Positions 25,587 to 34,233 of a stretch of DNA of 44,815 nt are shown here, piece by piece (position 1 is the stretch's first letter; each line of letters starts with the position of its first letter). A model generated the notes under the pieces. It saw only the letters and a program-made list of their open reading frames with translations, had not been told where the DNA came from and did not search any database. The stretch comes from Promethearchaeota archaeon (GTDB lineage Archaea > Asgardarchaeota > Lokiarchaeia > Sigynarchaeales > SOKP01): contig WJIN01000168.1 of NCBI GenBank assembly GCA_014730295.1, positions 1 to 44,815 of the forward strand, read 5' to 3'. The position numbers were made by a program, and so were the translations under genes.

Positions 25587-26255
25587 ATGAAATATTTCTT
25601 AGATAGTGCGATAATTGACGAGATAAAATATGCGAAAGAAAACTGGGGCATTGTGGGGGTAACTTCCAATCCGAAACATGTGAAGACATCGGGAAAAGAG
25701 TTTTTTACAGTTGTAAAAGAATTCGTTGACGCCTTTGATGATGATAATTTTCCCATATCTGTTGAAATCGACCCGCATATTGAAGACGCGGATACCATGA
25801 TTAGTGAGGCGAAAAAGATCGTCGCCCTCTCTAATAATTTTGTTATTAAAATTCCTTGTAATGAACAAGGGTTAATAGCAACAAAAAAATTAGCAGATGA
25901 GGGAATCAAAGTAAATGTGACCTTAGTATTCACAAGCTCACAAGCCTTACAAGTTGGACGTTTAGGAGCTCGGTATTGTTCTCCATTCATTGGATGGCAA
26001 GAAGCAAGTGGCGTGGATTGTTATAATTTAATCGCAGATATCGTTACTATGTACCATAATTATGATTTTGATACAGAAATTATTGTTGCAGCTGTAAGAA
26101 ATGGGAAGCAAATCGCCGATGCCGCGGTAATGGGTGCCGATATCGTTACCGCTGGTTTTGATGTATATAGAGAGAGTTTTGAACACCCCTTTACGGATAA
26201 AGGATTAAAAATTTTCCAAGATGCGTGGGATGAAACCGATATAGGTTCTCTCTAA
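25587..26255 (+). CDS. TalC/FSA-type transaldolase family protein
   Basis: A 222-residue class I aldolase of the small transaldolase/fructose-6-phosphate aldolase group. The first strand and loop are 'KYFLDSAIIDEI' and 'GVTSNPKHV'. K88 in 'FVIKIPCNEQG' is the Schiff-base lysine, followed by 'INVT'-like 'VNVTLVFTSSQAL' and 'CSPFIGWQEASGVD'. Members move or release dihydroxyacetone units from ketose phosphates, and some act on sulfofructose phosphate in sulfosugar breakdown. The gene diverges from the sulfatase gene across 145 bases, so the two may share control. The Nramp-like gene follows 51 bases downstream. Confidence 0.85.
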   Translation: MKYFLDSAIIDEIKYAKENWGIVGVTSNPKHVKTSGKEFFTVVKEFVDAFDDDNFPISVEIDPHIEDADTMISEAKKIVALSNNFVIKIPCNEQGLIATKKLADEGIKVNVTLVFTSSQALQVGRLGARYCSPFIGWQEASGVDCYNLIADIVTMYHNYDFDTEIIVAAVRNGKQIADAAVMGADIVTAGFDVYRESFEHPFTDKGLKIFQDAWDETDIGSL

Positions 26256-26306
26256 TACGAATAACTCAAGTTTAAAAATTTTAAAACTTTTTTCAACTTA
26301 CTATAA

Positions 26307-27677
26307 ATGACTACTAATAAAGTTTCTGAAACAAAAACAAAACAACCTAGAATCTCGAAACCTCCGTTAACTCCAAAATCATTTTTAAAATATCTCGGAC
26401 CTGCTTTTATCTTTACCGCAGCGCAAATTGGGGGTGGTGAGTTCATTACGGTACCCTTACTTGGAGCTTACTTTGGAATGAGTGGTTTGTTTCTTGTACC
26501 TATTATAGCATATATTAAGATTTTTGGGCAATATTATTTAGTGCAGTATGGAGTTACCCGTGGGAAAACATTTCTTCAGACCAGTTGGGACCATAAATGG
26601 TTAAGATGGATGTTTTTTGCTCTAATGGGTGGTTGTTTTTTACATGCCATAATGATGGCGGGTCTATTAGGAGAAACTTCAGGAACGTTTAATTTTGTCT
26701 TTCCAATTAATATCAAAGTATGGATTATTATCATCGCGATCGCCGGTTTTATAATCGTTTCAACGAGAAGTTATAATTTATTGGAAAAAACTTCCACTGT
26801 ACTATTATGGGTTTTTCTCTCATTGATCGTCATTGTTGCCATATTATTTTGGCCTAGTATTGACCAATGGATAGTTGGTTTCTCACCCACCTTCCCAGGA
26901 GCAAACCCTGGCTTAGAAACCTATTCAGGTATACAGACTCTTGCTGTTTTATTTGTCGTTTTGGGAGCGGGATTTGGCCCAACCGTTTCCTATATTTTTT
27001 ACGCAAAAGACAAAAATATGGGTATGTTTGAAGTATCTTCTAAGGGATTCGATATTGAACCTGAAGATTTAACTAATGAAGAAATAAGGAGACTTAAAGG
27101 ATGGAAAAAAGTTGTTCTATATCAAAACCTTGTTTCTGCGACTATTTTGAGCATATTTTCAATATTAATTTGGACCTCGGCAGCTGGAACACTTTTTAAA
27201 GAGGGTATAAAACCCCGAGGAGATGACCTAGTCGCACAGATGATCCTAATATTCACATCGACATACGGTGAATGGTCTGGCTATTTATTTATGATATGTG
27301 GCTCTCTCGCTTTATTCAGTTCTGTAATTGGCCCGCTATATGGCTTTTCTCGATTATGGGAAGAAAGTTTCGAACGTTTAGGATTATATCGAAAGTATAA
27401 AATTGATAAAAAGATTGTGTTTAGATTATGTTTGGTGATGTTTACGATATTTCCGCTTGTTCTCGCTTTGCTGTTCGATAATCCCATGCAACTATTTTCA
27501 TTTTCAGGGTTAGTGACGGGACCAATACTAGGGATGGTTTATATTGTCCCAATAATCGTACTTTACTATGAAATGAAAAAAACTGCCCCAGAACTAAAGC
27601 CTAGACGATACTGGGCGATGGCTCTTGCGATTTTAAGCGGAATTCTCATGATAGTATTAGCTTTAATGGGCTTCTAA
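26307..27677 (+). CDS. Nramp-like (LeuT-fold) transporter lacking the canonical metal motif
   Basis: A 456-residue membrane protein with about eleven helices and Nramp-type segments ('LGPAFIFTAAQIGGGEFIT' at 30-48, 'FGQYYLVQYGVTRGKTFLQ'). Canonical Mn/Fe Nramps have D-P-G-N in helix 1 and M-P-H in helix 6. Here these are G42-G-G-E45 and 'GAGFGPTVSY' (about 218-228). The metal-coordinating Asp, Asn and Met are therefore absent. Transport of a divalent metal is doubtful, and the placement right after a transaldolase gene in a sugar region suggests an organic substrate, though that is inference. A charged cytoplasmic insert, 'GFDIEPEDLTNEEIRRLKGW', follows helix 6. Confidence 0.75.
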   Translation: MTTNKVSETKTKQPRISKPPLTPKSFLKYLGPAFIFTAAQIGGGEFITVPLLGAYFGMSGLFLVPIIAYIKIFGQYYLVQYGVTRGKTFLQTSWDHKWLRWMFFALMGGCFLHAIMMAGLLGETSGTFNFVFPINIKVWIIIIAIAGFIIVSTRSYNLLEKTSTVLLWVFLSLIVIVAILFWPSIDQWIVGFSPTFPGANPGLETYSGIQTLAVLFVVLGAGFGPTVSYIFYAKDKNMGMFEVSSKGFDIEPEDLTNEEIRRLKGWKKVVLYQNLVSATILSIFSILIWTSAAGTLFKEGIKPRGDDLVAQMILIFTSTYGEWSGYLFMICGSLALFSSVIGPLYGFSRLWEESFERLGLYRKYKIDKKIVFRLCLVMFTIFPLVLALLFDNPMQLFSFSGLVTGPILGMVYIVPIIVLYYEMKKTAPELKPRRYWAMALAILSGILMIVLALMGF

Positions 27678-27929
27678 TCAAAAATAATCCAATTATTCTT
27701 TTTCTTTTTCCTAGTACTAATGGTATTTATAATCAAAAAAACCAATATGTTTACAGTAAAGCTTAAGAACTTTCAGTATTAATGGAAGAAATTAAACATT
27801 TTTAATAAAGAATCGGAGATAATTAAACGAAGCTATAGTATAATAATAAAGGAAAAAAACTAATTAAGAGGTAAGAATAACCTACCATACTGACAAATTA
27901 CTCATAGAAATTATTTTTATTTTTGCCAA

Positions 27930-28154
27930 ATGAAAATAAAAATCAAAATTAAAGAAGAATATTGTAAAGGATGCGGATTTTGTGTTGAGATATGTCCTAA
28001 GAATATTTTAAAGCAAAATTCAAAATCTAATTTAAAAGGATATATTCTTCCAGAAGTAATAGATAGAGAGGAATGCATATTTTGTAAAAAATGTGAGCTA
28101 ATTTGTCCCGAAATCGCTATATCAATAATAAGAGAGGAAGAAAATAATGAATGA
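27930..28154 (+). CDS. korD: 2-oxoacid:ferredoxin oxidoreductase, delta (2x[4Fe-4S] ferredoxin) subunit
   Basis: A 74-residue two-cluster ferredoxin. Cluster ligands are C12, C15, C18, C22 and C49, C52, C55, C59, with the usual CP endings ('EICPKN', 'LICPEI'). It passes electrons from the thiamine enzyme to free ferredoxin. It is the first gene of a tightly packed set: its last eight bases overlap the alpha-subunit gene. No clear ribosome site precedes the ATG, and a T-rich, TATA-like run at about 27907-27920 could support a leaderless start. A 252-base gap upstream holds no gene. Confidence 0.85.
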   Translation: MKIKIKIKEEYCKGCGFCVEICPKNILKQNSKSNLKGYILPEVIDREECIFCKKCELICPEIAISIIREEENNE

Positions 28155-29325
28155 AATCACGCTAGACGATATATTACAACCAAAAATCCAATTTGCTACT
28201 GGCAATGAAGCAATAGTATATGGTTCTTTACTAGCTAATTGTCGATTTTTTGCTGGTTATCCTATTACTCCAGCAAGCGAAATACTAGAAATGATGTCAA
28301 GATATTTGCCCTTATTAGAGAATGGATATTTCTTACAGATGGAGGATGAAATAGCATCAATTGCAGCAATTATAGGAGCGAGTTGGAATAATTATCGGAC
28401 AATGACAGCTACTTCTGGACCCGGCTTTTCACTTATGCAAGAAAATATAGGCTATGCATGCATGACTGAAACTCCTTGCGTTATTGTTGATGTTCAGCGT
28501 TCTGGACCTTCTACTGGACAACCTACAAAACCTGCTCAAGGAGATACAATGGAAGTCAGATATGGCACTCATGGTGATCATAATATTATTGCACTTTATC
28601 CTAATAGTGTTCAAGAATGCCTATGGATGACTATAAGAGCTTTTAATTTAGCAGACAAATATAGAGTTCCTGCAATTCTACTATCAGATGCTGCTATTGC
28701 TCATACAAGAGAAAAATTAGTTATCCCGAATCAAAATGAAGTGGATATTATTGGACGCGTTCCAGTTACTATTGATAAACAGAAATACCATCCCTTTCGA
28801 ACAGGTTATACTCTTCCAACAAAAATTCCAGAAATGGATAAATTTGGTAATAAATATCATACATACTTAACCGGTTTGACTCATGATTGGAAAGCATTAC
28901 CAGAAACTGATGATCCCGAAGTTCATGAGAAATTGATTAGACGATTTTATGAAAAAATTGAAGATAACAAAAATGATATTGTAATTTTTGAAAAAAAATA
29001 TGTCGATGATGCTGATATTGTAATTGTATCTTATGGAATTAGTTCGCGAACAGTTAATACTGCCATTGAAAGAGCACGAGAACAAGGGTATCGAGTTGGA
29101 CACTTTCGTTTAATTACATTATGGCCTTTTCCATCAGAACAAATTTTAGATCTCTCTCTTGAGATAAAAAAATTTATTGTAGTTGAAATGAATTTAGGGC
29201 AAATGTATCATTCAGTTGTGGAACATTCATTGGGAAATTGTCAAATAGATTCATTATTTTCGATAGGTGGAAAAATTCCCAGCCCTAAAGAGATATTAAA
29301 AATTATTAAGAAGAGGATACTGTAA
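28147..29325 (+). CDS. korA: 2-oxoacid (2-oxoglutarate-type):ferredoxin oxidoreductase, alpha subunit
   Basis: A 392-residue alpha subunit with domain I ('ATGNEAIVYGSLLANCRFFAGYPITPASEIL', the Y-P-I-T-P motif that contacts substrate and thiamine) and domain II from about residue 275 ('DADIVIVSYGISSRTVNTAI', 'FRLITLWPFPSEQI'). 'SGPGFSLMQENIGYA' and 'RSGPSTGQPTKPAQGD' are typical of the 2-oxoglutarate/branched-chain oxoacid group and less like pyruvate enzymes. The enzyme oxidises a 2-oxoacid to acyl-CoA plus CO2 and reduces ferredoxin. The stop codon lies two bases before the beta-subunit start. Confidence 0.88.
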   Translation: MNEITLDDILQPKIQFATGNEAIVYGSLLANCRFFAGYPITPASEILEMMSRYLPLLENGYFLQMEDEIASIAAIIGASWNNYRTMTATSGPGFSLMQENIGYACMTETPCVIVDVQRSGPSTGQPTKPAQGDTMEVRYGTHGDHNIIALYPNSVQECLWMTIRAFNLADKYRVPAILLSDAAIAHTREKLVIPNQNEVDIIGRVPVTIDKQKYHPFRTGYTLPTKIPEMDKFGNKYHTYLTGLTHDWKALPETDDPEVHEKLIRRFYEKIEDNKNDIVIFEKKYVDDADIVIVSYGISSRTVNTAIERAREQGYRVGHFRLITLWPFPSEQILDLSLEIKKFIVVEMNLGQMYHSVVEHSLGNCQIDSLFSIGGKIPSPKEILKIIKKRIL

Positions 29326-29327
29326 AA

Positions 29328-30209
29328 TTGAAATCTGCTGAAGATTTACGTGAAAAGTATTTGCGTAAAGATCTTTTACCTTCCATGTTTTGTCCTGGTT
29401 GTAGTATTGGTCAAATCATGCATTATGTAGTAAGAGCAATTGATGATCTCCAAATATCACAAGATAATTTGGTTTTTGTATCTGGAATAGGATGCTCCTC
29501 ACGATTACCCGCTTATTTTGAAGCATATGGAATCCATACATTACATGGTCGAGCATTAGCTTATGCTACAGGAATTAAGGTTACAAATCCCGATCTAACT
29601 GTAATTGTTTTCACGGGTGATGGTGATCTTGCTGCTATAGGCTTGAGTCATTTCCTACATGCCATTAGAAGAAATATCGACATAACGGTGATATGTGTCA
29701 ATAATGAAACATATGGAATGACTGGTGGTCAAGTGAGCCCAACAACTTCAATGGGCACAAAAACCAAAACCACACCTTACAAAAACATTGAACATTCCTT
29801 TAATCTCTCCTTTTTAGCGAAAGCCGCAGGAGCTGTATATGTCTCTCGGTGGACTACAGCGCATTCGAGACAAGTAATAAAATCTATTAAAAAGGGAATT
29901 CAGAAAAAAGGATTAGCATTTATAGAATTAATTTCTGCGTGTCCTACAAGTAATAAAAGATTTGAAAATCCTATCGATTATCTAAATTTTTTTCTAAATG
30001 AAACAATTAATTATTCGAAAGCTTGTAAGGATGAATTCTCCAGTCACGTTTTCAAGGATTTGGATGAATGCTTTACAGCAGGATACCAAGGAAAACTCAT
30101 CATAGGAGAAATCACTGACCTTGATAAACTTGATTATCATACCTTATACAAGCAATTAAAAGAGAGGATTCAAGTTGAATTTTGGGATGAACGATCAAAA
30201 AGAGATTAG
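29328..30209 (+). CDS. korB: 2-oxoacid:ferredoxin oxidoreductase, beta (thiamine-binding) subunit
   Basis: A 293-residue beta subunit. The iron-sulfur/thiamine region starts 'MFCPGCSIGQIMHYV'. The thiamine diphosphate motif is 'FTGDGDLAAIGLSHF' to 'CVNNETYGMTGGQ'. 'GIGCSSRLPAYF' and 'HGRALAYATGIK' complete the active site. It starts at TTG 29328, with AAGAGGA just upstream inside the alpha gene's last codons. The 3' end overlaps the gamma-subunit gene by 35 bases. The C-terminal tail ('EEITDLDKLDYHTLYKQLKERIQVEFW'-like) is longer than in many archaeal KorB proteins. Confidence 0.9.
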   Translation: MKSAEDLREKYLRKDLLPSMFCPGCSIGQIMHYVVRAIDDLQISQDNLVFVSGIGCSSRLPAYFEAYGIHTLHGRALAYATGIKVTNPDLTVIVFTGDGDLAAIGLSHFLHAIRRNIDITVICVNNETYGMTGGQVSPTTSMGTKTKTTPYKNIEHSFNLSFLAKAAGAVYVSRWTTAHSRQVIKSIKKGIQKKGLAFIELISACPTSNKRFENPIDYLNFFLNETINYSKACKDEFSSHVFKDLDECFTAGYQGKLIIGEITDLDKLDYHTLYKQLKERIQVEFWDERSKRD

Positions 30210-30723
30210 TCTACGGTTTTGCGGTGCTGGTGGAATGGGGGTTATCCTCGCTAGCATAATATTAGGCAGAGCTGCTATAAATGAAGGTAAAAATGCAATA
30301 CAAACGCAATCATACGGTGCTGAGCAAAGAGGTACAAAAGTAAAGAGTGATATATTAATTTCTGAATGTGAAGAACCCACTTTCCCATTATTTGATGAAG
30401 TAGATATATTAGTCGCATTTTCACAAGACGCTTTTAATCACTTTTATCCAAGTGCTAAAAAGGAGAGTATAATTCTCATAAATGAGGATCTAGTAGAAAC
30501 AAATGTTAATGAAAAGAAAATTTATAGAATTACCGCAAATACCTTAGCGGAAGAATTAAATAATTCTAAAGTAATAAATATAATAATACTTGGAAGTTTA
30601 CTTAAGATTACTAATATTGTTTCAAAAAAATCTCTAACTAAGGCTATTGAAACATCAGTTCCACAAAATTATAAAAAAGTCAATATTGATGGATTTGAAA
30701 AAGGATATAATATAGATTTTTAA
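30175..30723 (+). CDS. korC: 2-oxoacid:ferredoxin oxidoreductase, gamma subunit
   Basis: A 182-residue gamma subunit, ending the order delta-alpha-beta-gamma. Diagnostic segments are 'LRFCGAGGMGVILASIILGRAA', 'NAIQTQSYGAEQRGTKVKSDILIS' and 'FDEVDILVAFSQDAF'. The domain binds CoA and holds the complex together. The TTG at 30175 is favoured because AGAGAGG lies seven bases before it; the next ATG (30187) is too far from that site. The gene overlaps the end of the beta subunit, so translation is coupled. A gap of about 50 bases separates it from the Cys-less thiolase gene, which may be in the same transcript. Confidence 0.88.
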   Translation: MNFGMNDQKEISLRFCGAGGMGVILASIILGRAAINEGKNAIQTQSYGAEQRGTKVKSDILISECEEPTFPLFDEVDILVAFSQDAFNHFYPSAKKESIILINEDLVETNVNEKKIYRITANTLAEELNNSKVINIIILGSLLKITNIVSKKSLTKAIETSVPQNYKKVNIDGFEKGYNIDF

Positions 30724-30774
30724 TATTAATCTAATTTTATACTTCTTAATAAGAATTGAGAGGATTTGAGAAAT

Positions 30775-31998
30775 TTGGAAAAAGTAGCAATTATCGGCGT
30801 CGGACACACTAAATTCGGCCAACTTGAAAGCAAGAATTTAATGGATCTTCTATGTGGTGCTTCATTAGAAGCGATACATAATTCTAACACCGAGAATGTA
30901 CAATTTGATTCTGTTCATGTGGGTTGTATGAGCGCATATGCATTTAATAACCTCTCAGGTGTTGCGAGTGCTTTAGTAGATAGAATTGGATTAATTCCCG
31001 CTGCAGCGAATCATTTAAAAAACGGTCCCGCGAGTGGAGGATCAGCAATTATGGCAGGATTTCAATCAATTAAATCGGGTATGAATGATCTAGCACTTGT
31101 TGTTGGAGCTGAAAAAATGACTCATATCACCACACCCGGGTATATAACTTCAAATGTAGCAACAATTACTCACCCTACAGCAGAGCGAATTCATGGAATA
31201 TCACTACCTGGGATGGCGGGTTTGTTAGCGAGAATATATTTGAAAAAATATAATGCTAAATTAAGCTGGCTTTCAGATATTGCCATAAAAAACCATAATA
31301 ACGGATCTCTCAATTCATTAGCCCATTTCCAACGATCCATCGAAAGTTTCATGGAAAGTGCTATTAAGAAGGGAAAGGGAAATTGGGAAAACATACATGA
31401 ATTTTTAGAAGATGATGATAGAAATCCAATAATAGCTGACCCCCTTAGACTATTTCATATCTGCCCAATTTCAGATGGAGCAGCTGCGCTTGTACTCTGT
31501 GATGCGACAAATGCAAAAAAATATTGTGATACCCCGATTTTAATTTCAGGAATTGGGCAAGCGACCGATACCCACATAGTCTATGAGCGAGAGGATATAA
31601 CTACTTTAAAAGCTCTGAAGATATGTTCACAAAAAGCCTATCAAATGGCGGGATTACAACCATCAGATATTGATGTAGCTGAATTACATGACGCATTTGA
31701 AATATTAGAGGCTGTAGAGAGTGAAGATATTGGTTTTTTTGCTAAAGGAGAAGGCGCAAAAGCAGCTCATAACGGTCTAACGCAAATCGACGGGCAAATC
31801 CCTATTAACCCTTCTGGAGGCTTAAAAGCGCGAGGACATCCTTTAGGGGCAACGGGAGTTGCTCAAGTAGTGGAATTATTTTGGCAACTCCGTGGAGAGG
31901 CAGGAAAAAGACAAGTTCAAGATGCAAAGAGGGGAATCACATGCAATTTTGGTGGATTTGGAAACAATATTATATCTGTTATCGTAGAAAAGATGTGA
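30775..31998 (+). CDS. thiolase-fold protein without the nucleophilic cysteine
   Basis: A thiolase-superfamily protein of about 407 residues. The fold markers are clear: 'VAIIGVGHTKFG', 'LALVVGAEKMTH', 'ISDGAAALVLCDA', 'VAELHDAFEILE', 'GGLKARGHPLGATG', 'TCNFGGFG'. At the site that reads N-x-C-A-S-G in thiolases, this one reads N-G-P-A-S-G, so the nucleophilic Cys is Pro. The HDCF loop is HDAF. Claisen-type chemistry is thus not expected. Like the steroid-degrading Ltp2 with its DUF35 partner, it may be a (retro)aldolase; this is inference. I prefer TTG 30775 to TTG 30766, because GAGAGGA ends about ten bases before the former and only one or two before the latter. The DUF35 gene follows nine bases after the stop. 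Confidence 0.85.
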   Translation: MEKVAIIGVGHTKFGQLESKNLMDLLCGASLEAIHNSNTENVQFDSVHVGCMSAYAFNNLSGVASALVDRIGLIPAAANHLKNGPASGGSAIMAGFQSIKSGMNDLALVVGAEKMTHITTPGYITSNVATITHPTAERIHGISLPGMAGLLARIYLKKYNAKLSWLSDIAIKNHNNGSLNSLAHFQRSIESFMESAIKKGKGNWENIHEFLEDDDRNPIIADPLRLFHICPISDGAAALVLCDATNAKKYCDTPILISGIGQATDTHIVYEREDITTLKALKICSQKAYQMAGLQPSDIDVAELHDAFEILEAVESEDIGFFAKGEGAKAAHNGLTQIDGQIPINPSGGLKARGHPLGATGVAQVVELFWQLRGEAGKRQVQDAKRGITCNFGGFGNNIISVIVEKM

Positions 31999-32007
31999 AT
32001 TGGTATA

Positions 32008-32370
32008 ATGACCAAAAAAGAATTTGAACTATATTGGAAAAAATGCGATAATTGCGGATTTTTACAACATCATTCTCATATAAGATGTTTGAATTGTAAA
32101 AATGAACAATTTACTAAGGTTGAGCCATCCGGAAAGGCTAAACTTATAAGTTATACGATTTTAAAGGCACCTCCAATGGAATTTCGAGATAAAAATTCCT
32201 ATGCAATAGGCATAATTGAATTTGAAAATGGGATTAGATTAATGGGGCAGATTAAGGAGGATGCTAATTTAGAAAGTGGAATGGAAGTACAATTCCATTA
32301 TGAGACCATCTGTAAAGATTTAGATGGAAGGGAAATTACTACATACATTTTTGAACCCGCTAAACAATAA
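32008..32370 (+). CDS. DUF35 (zinc ribbon + OB fold) acyl-CoA-binding partner protein
   Basis: A 120-residue stand-alone DUF35 protein. The zinc ribbon uses C13, C16, C27 and C30 ('KKCDNCGFLQHHSHIRCLNC'). The OB fold follows with 'GKAKLISYTILKAPPMEF', 'YAIGIIEFENGIRLMGQI' and 'GMEVQFHYE'. Such proteins bind CoA esters and pair with thiolase-fold enzymes encoded next door. Here the partner is the Cys-less thiolase nine bases upstream, and the mutase gene starts 24 bases downstream. The 32008-32370 product is a separate chain, unlike the fused DUF35 domain at 5466-6926. Confidence 0.88.
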   Translation: MTKKEFELYWKKCDNCGFLQHHSHIRCLNCKNEQFTKVEPSGKAKLISYTILKAPPMEFRDKNSYAIGIIEFENGIRLMGQIKEDANLESGMEVQFHYETICKDLDGREITTYIFEPAKQ

Positions 32371-32394
32371 ATCCATATAAAGAGGAATTGGAAT

Positions 32395-34071
32395 ATGTTT
32401 TCAGAAGAGGAATTACAAAAGTTAAAGGAAATGAAAGAAAGATGGAAGTCAAAAGTATTAGAAAAATATATGAAAAAAGGAGAGAGAATAGAGGAATTTA
32501 AGACACCTTCAGGGATTCCCATAAAGCAAATATATGACCCGTTAGAGATAGAAAATTTAAATTACATAAAAGATCTTTCCTATCCGGGATTAACTCCTTT
32601 TACGCGGGGGGTGTATCCCACGATGTATAGAGGAAGGATCTGGACCATGCGGCAATATAGTGGATTCGCTGACGCGAAAAAAACGAATGAACGCTTTAAA
32701 TACTTAATCTCCCAAGGGCAAAAAGGTTTATCTATTGCGTTTGATCTTCCCACGCAAATGGGATATGATCCTGATAATGAACTCTGTTATGGAGAGGTGG
32801 GAAAGGTTGGTGTTTCTATTAGTTCCCTAAAAGATTTCGAGGAATTATTTCAAGATATTCCCTTAGAAAAGATATCGACAAGTATGACTATAAATTCCCC
32901 AACATCAGTATTATTAGCGATGTACATAGCAATGGCCGAAATAAGAGGTATAGATAAAAAAGAATTACGAGGAACGGTGCAAAATGACATATTAAAGGAA
33001 TATGTTGCGAGAGGAACGTATATATTCCCGCCAGAACCTTCCCTACGATTAACTGCGGACATTATTGAATATTGCTCTGAATATATGCCACGATTCAACA
33101 CAATAAGTATAAGCGGATATCATATGAGAGAGGCGGGATCAAATGCAATACAAGAACTTGCCTTTACTTTAGCAAATGGTATTGCTTATGTAAAGGAAGT
33201 TTTAAAGAGAGGGATTGATATTGATGATTTTGCTCCAAGATTGTCTTTTTTCTTCGCAGCCCAAAATGACGTATTCGAGGAGATAGCAAAGTTCCGAGCC
33301 GCAAGACGTTTATGGGCACATATAATGGAAGAAAAGTTCAATGCTAAAAATCCGAATTCTTTAAAGATGAGATTTCATACCCAAACCGCGGGGATAACGC
33401 TTACAGCTCAACAACCAAATGTAAATATTATAAGAGTAGCTATACAAGCTTTATCGAGCATCTTGGGAGGCACTCAGAGCTTGCATACTTGCGGAGCTGA
33501 TGAGGCCTTAAGTATTCCCACTGAAGATTCTGTAAGAATTTCCCTAAGAACCCAACAAGTTCTTGCCTATGAATCGGGTATTACTAATGTGGTTGATCCT
33601 GTGGGTGGATCATACTATCTGGAATATCTAACAAACGAATTGGAAGAAAGAGCAATGGACTATATTAATAAGATTGAAAAAATGGGGGGTATGACTGAGG
33701 CGATAAATAAAAATTTCATTCAAGACGAGATTTCTGAAAATGCTTACCTAACCCAAAGGAGAATTGAAAAGGGAGAAAAAACCATTGTTGGGGTAAATGC
33801 CTTTCAAACAGAAGAAGATCTAAAAATTGAAACGTTCAAATTTAACGAAAATATTACCAAAAGAAAAATTGACGAATTAGATAACCTAAAGGAAGAAAGA
33901 GATAATGATTTAGTGAAAAATCGGTTAGATGAGCTGAGAAATGTCGCTGAAAGCAATGAAAACATTATGCCCGCAGTAATAAATGCCGTAAAAGTGTATG
34001 CGACATTAGAAGAGATCTGTGATATACTTAGAGAGGTCTTTGGTGAATATCAAAGTAGAACTATTTTTTGA
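32395..34071 (+). CDS. mcmA: methylmalonyl-CoA mutase, large (catalytic) subunit
   Basis: A 558-residue acyl-CoA mutase large subunit with the full TIM-barrel domain. The substrate signature T84-M-R-Q-Y88 ('GRIWTMRQYSGF') is that of methylmalonyl-CoA mutase; isobutyryl-CoA mutases have T-I-R-Q-F. Other landmarks are 'SIAFDLPTQMGYD', 'RGTVQNDILKEYVARGTYIFPP', 'ISISGYHMREAGSNA' and 'MRFHTQTAGITLTAQQP'. It interconverts methylmalonyl-CoA and succinyl-CoA. The chain ends before any B12-binding domain (no DxHxxG), so a separate small subunit must be encoded elsewhere; it is not in the window. AGAGGAA precedes the ATG. It closes the Kor-thiolase-DUF35 run. Confidence 0.9.
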   Translation: MFSEEELQKLKEMKERWKSKVLEKYMKKGERIEEFKTPSGIPIKQIYDPLEIENLNYIKDLSYPGLTPFTRGVYPTMYRGRIWTMRQYSGFADAKKTNERFKYLISQGQKGLSIAFDLPTQMGYDPDNELCYGEVGKVGVSISSLKDFEELFQDIPLEKISTSMTINSPTSVLLAMYIAMAEIRGIDKKELRGTVQNDILKEYVARGTYIFPPEPSLRLTADIIEYCSEYMPRFNTISISGYHMREAGSNAIQELAFTLANGIAYVKEVLKRGIDIDDFAPRLSFFFAAQNDVFEEIAKFRAARRLWAHIMEEKFNAKNPNSLKMRFHTQTAGITLTAQQPNVNIIRVAIQALSSILGGTQSLHTCGADEALSIPTEDSVRISLRTQQVLAYESGITNVVDPVGGSYYLEYLTNELEERAMDYINKIEKMGGMTEAINKNFIQDEISENAYLTQRRIEKGEKTIVGVNAFQTEEDLKIETFKFNENITKRKIDELDNLKEERDNDLVKNRLDELRNVAESNENIMPAVINAVKVYATLEEICDILREVFGEYQSRTIF

Positions 34072-34233
34072 TCTATGCTTTTTCTAATCGAGCTTTAAAA
34101 ACAGATTTATTTGAAATATTATCTTATCCATTATAGAAGATATTCTTATTACAAACCAAAATTTTGTAAGTTACATAATATTTTCATTCGATTGACTTGA
34201 TATTTAATCAAAGAATTATCGGTATACACGCTT

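Noticed and set aside
27841..27905. Weak inverted repeat AGGT...ACCT before the kor genes as an operator
   Set aside because: The arms are only four bases and AT-rich surroundings make this expected by chance.
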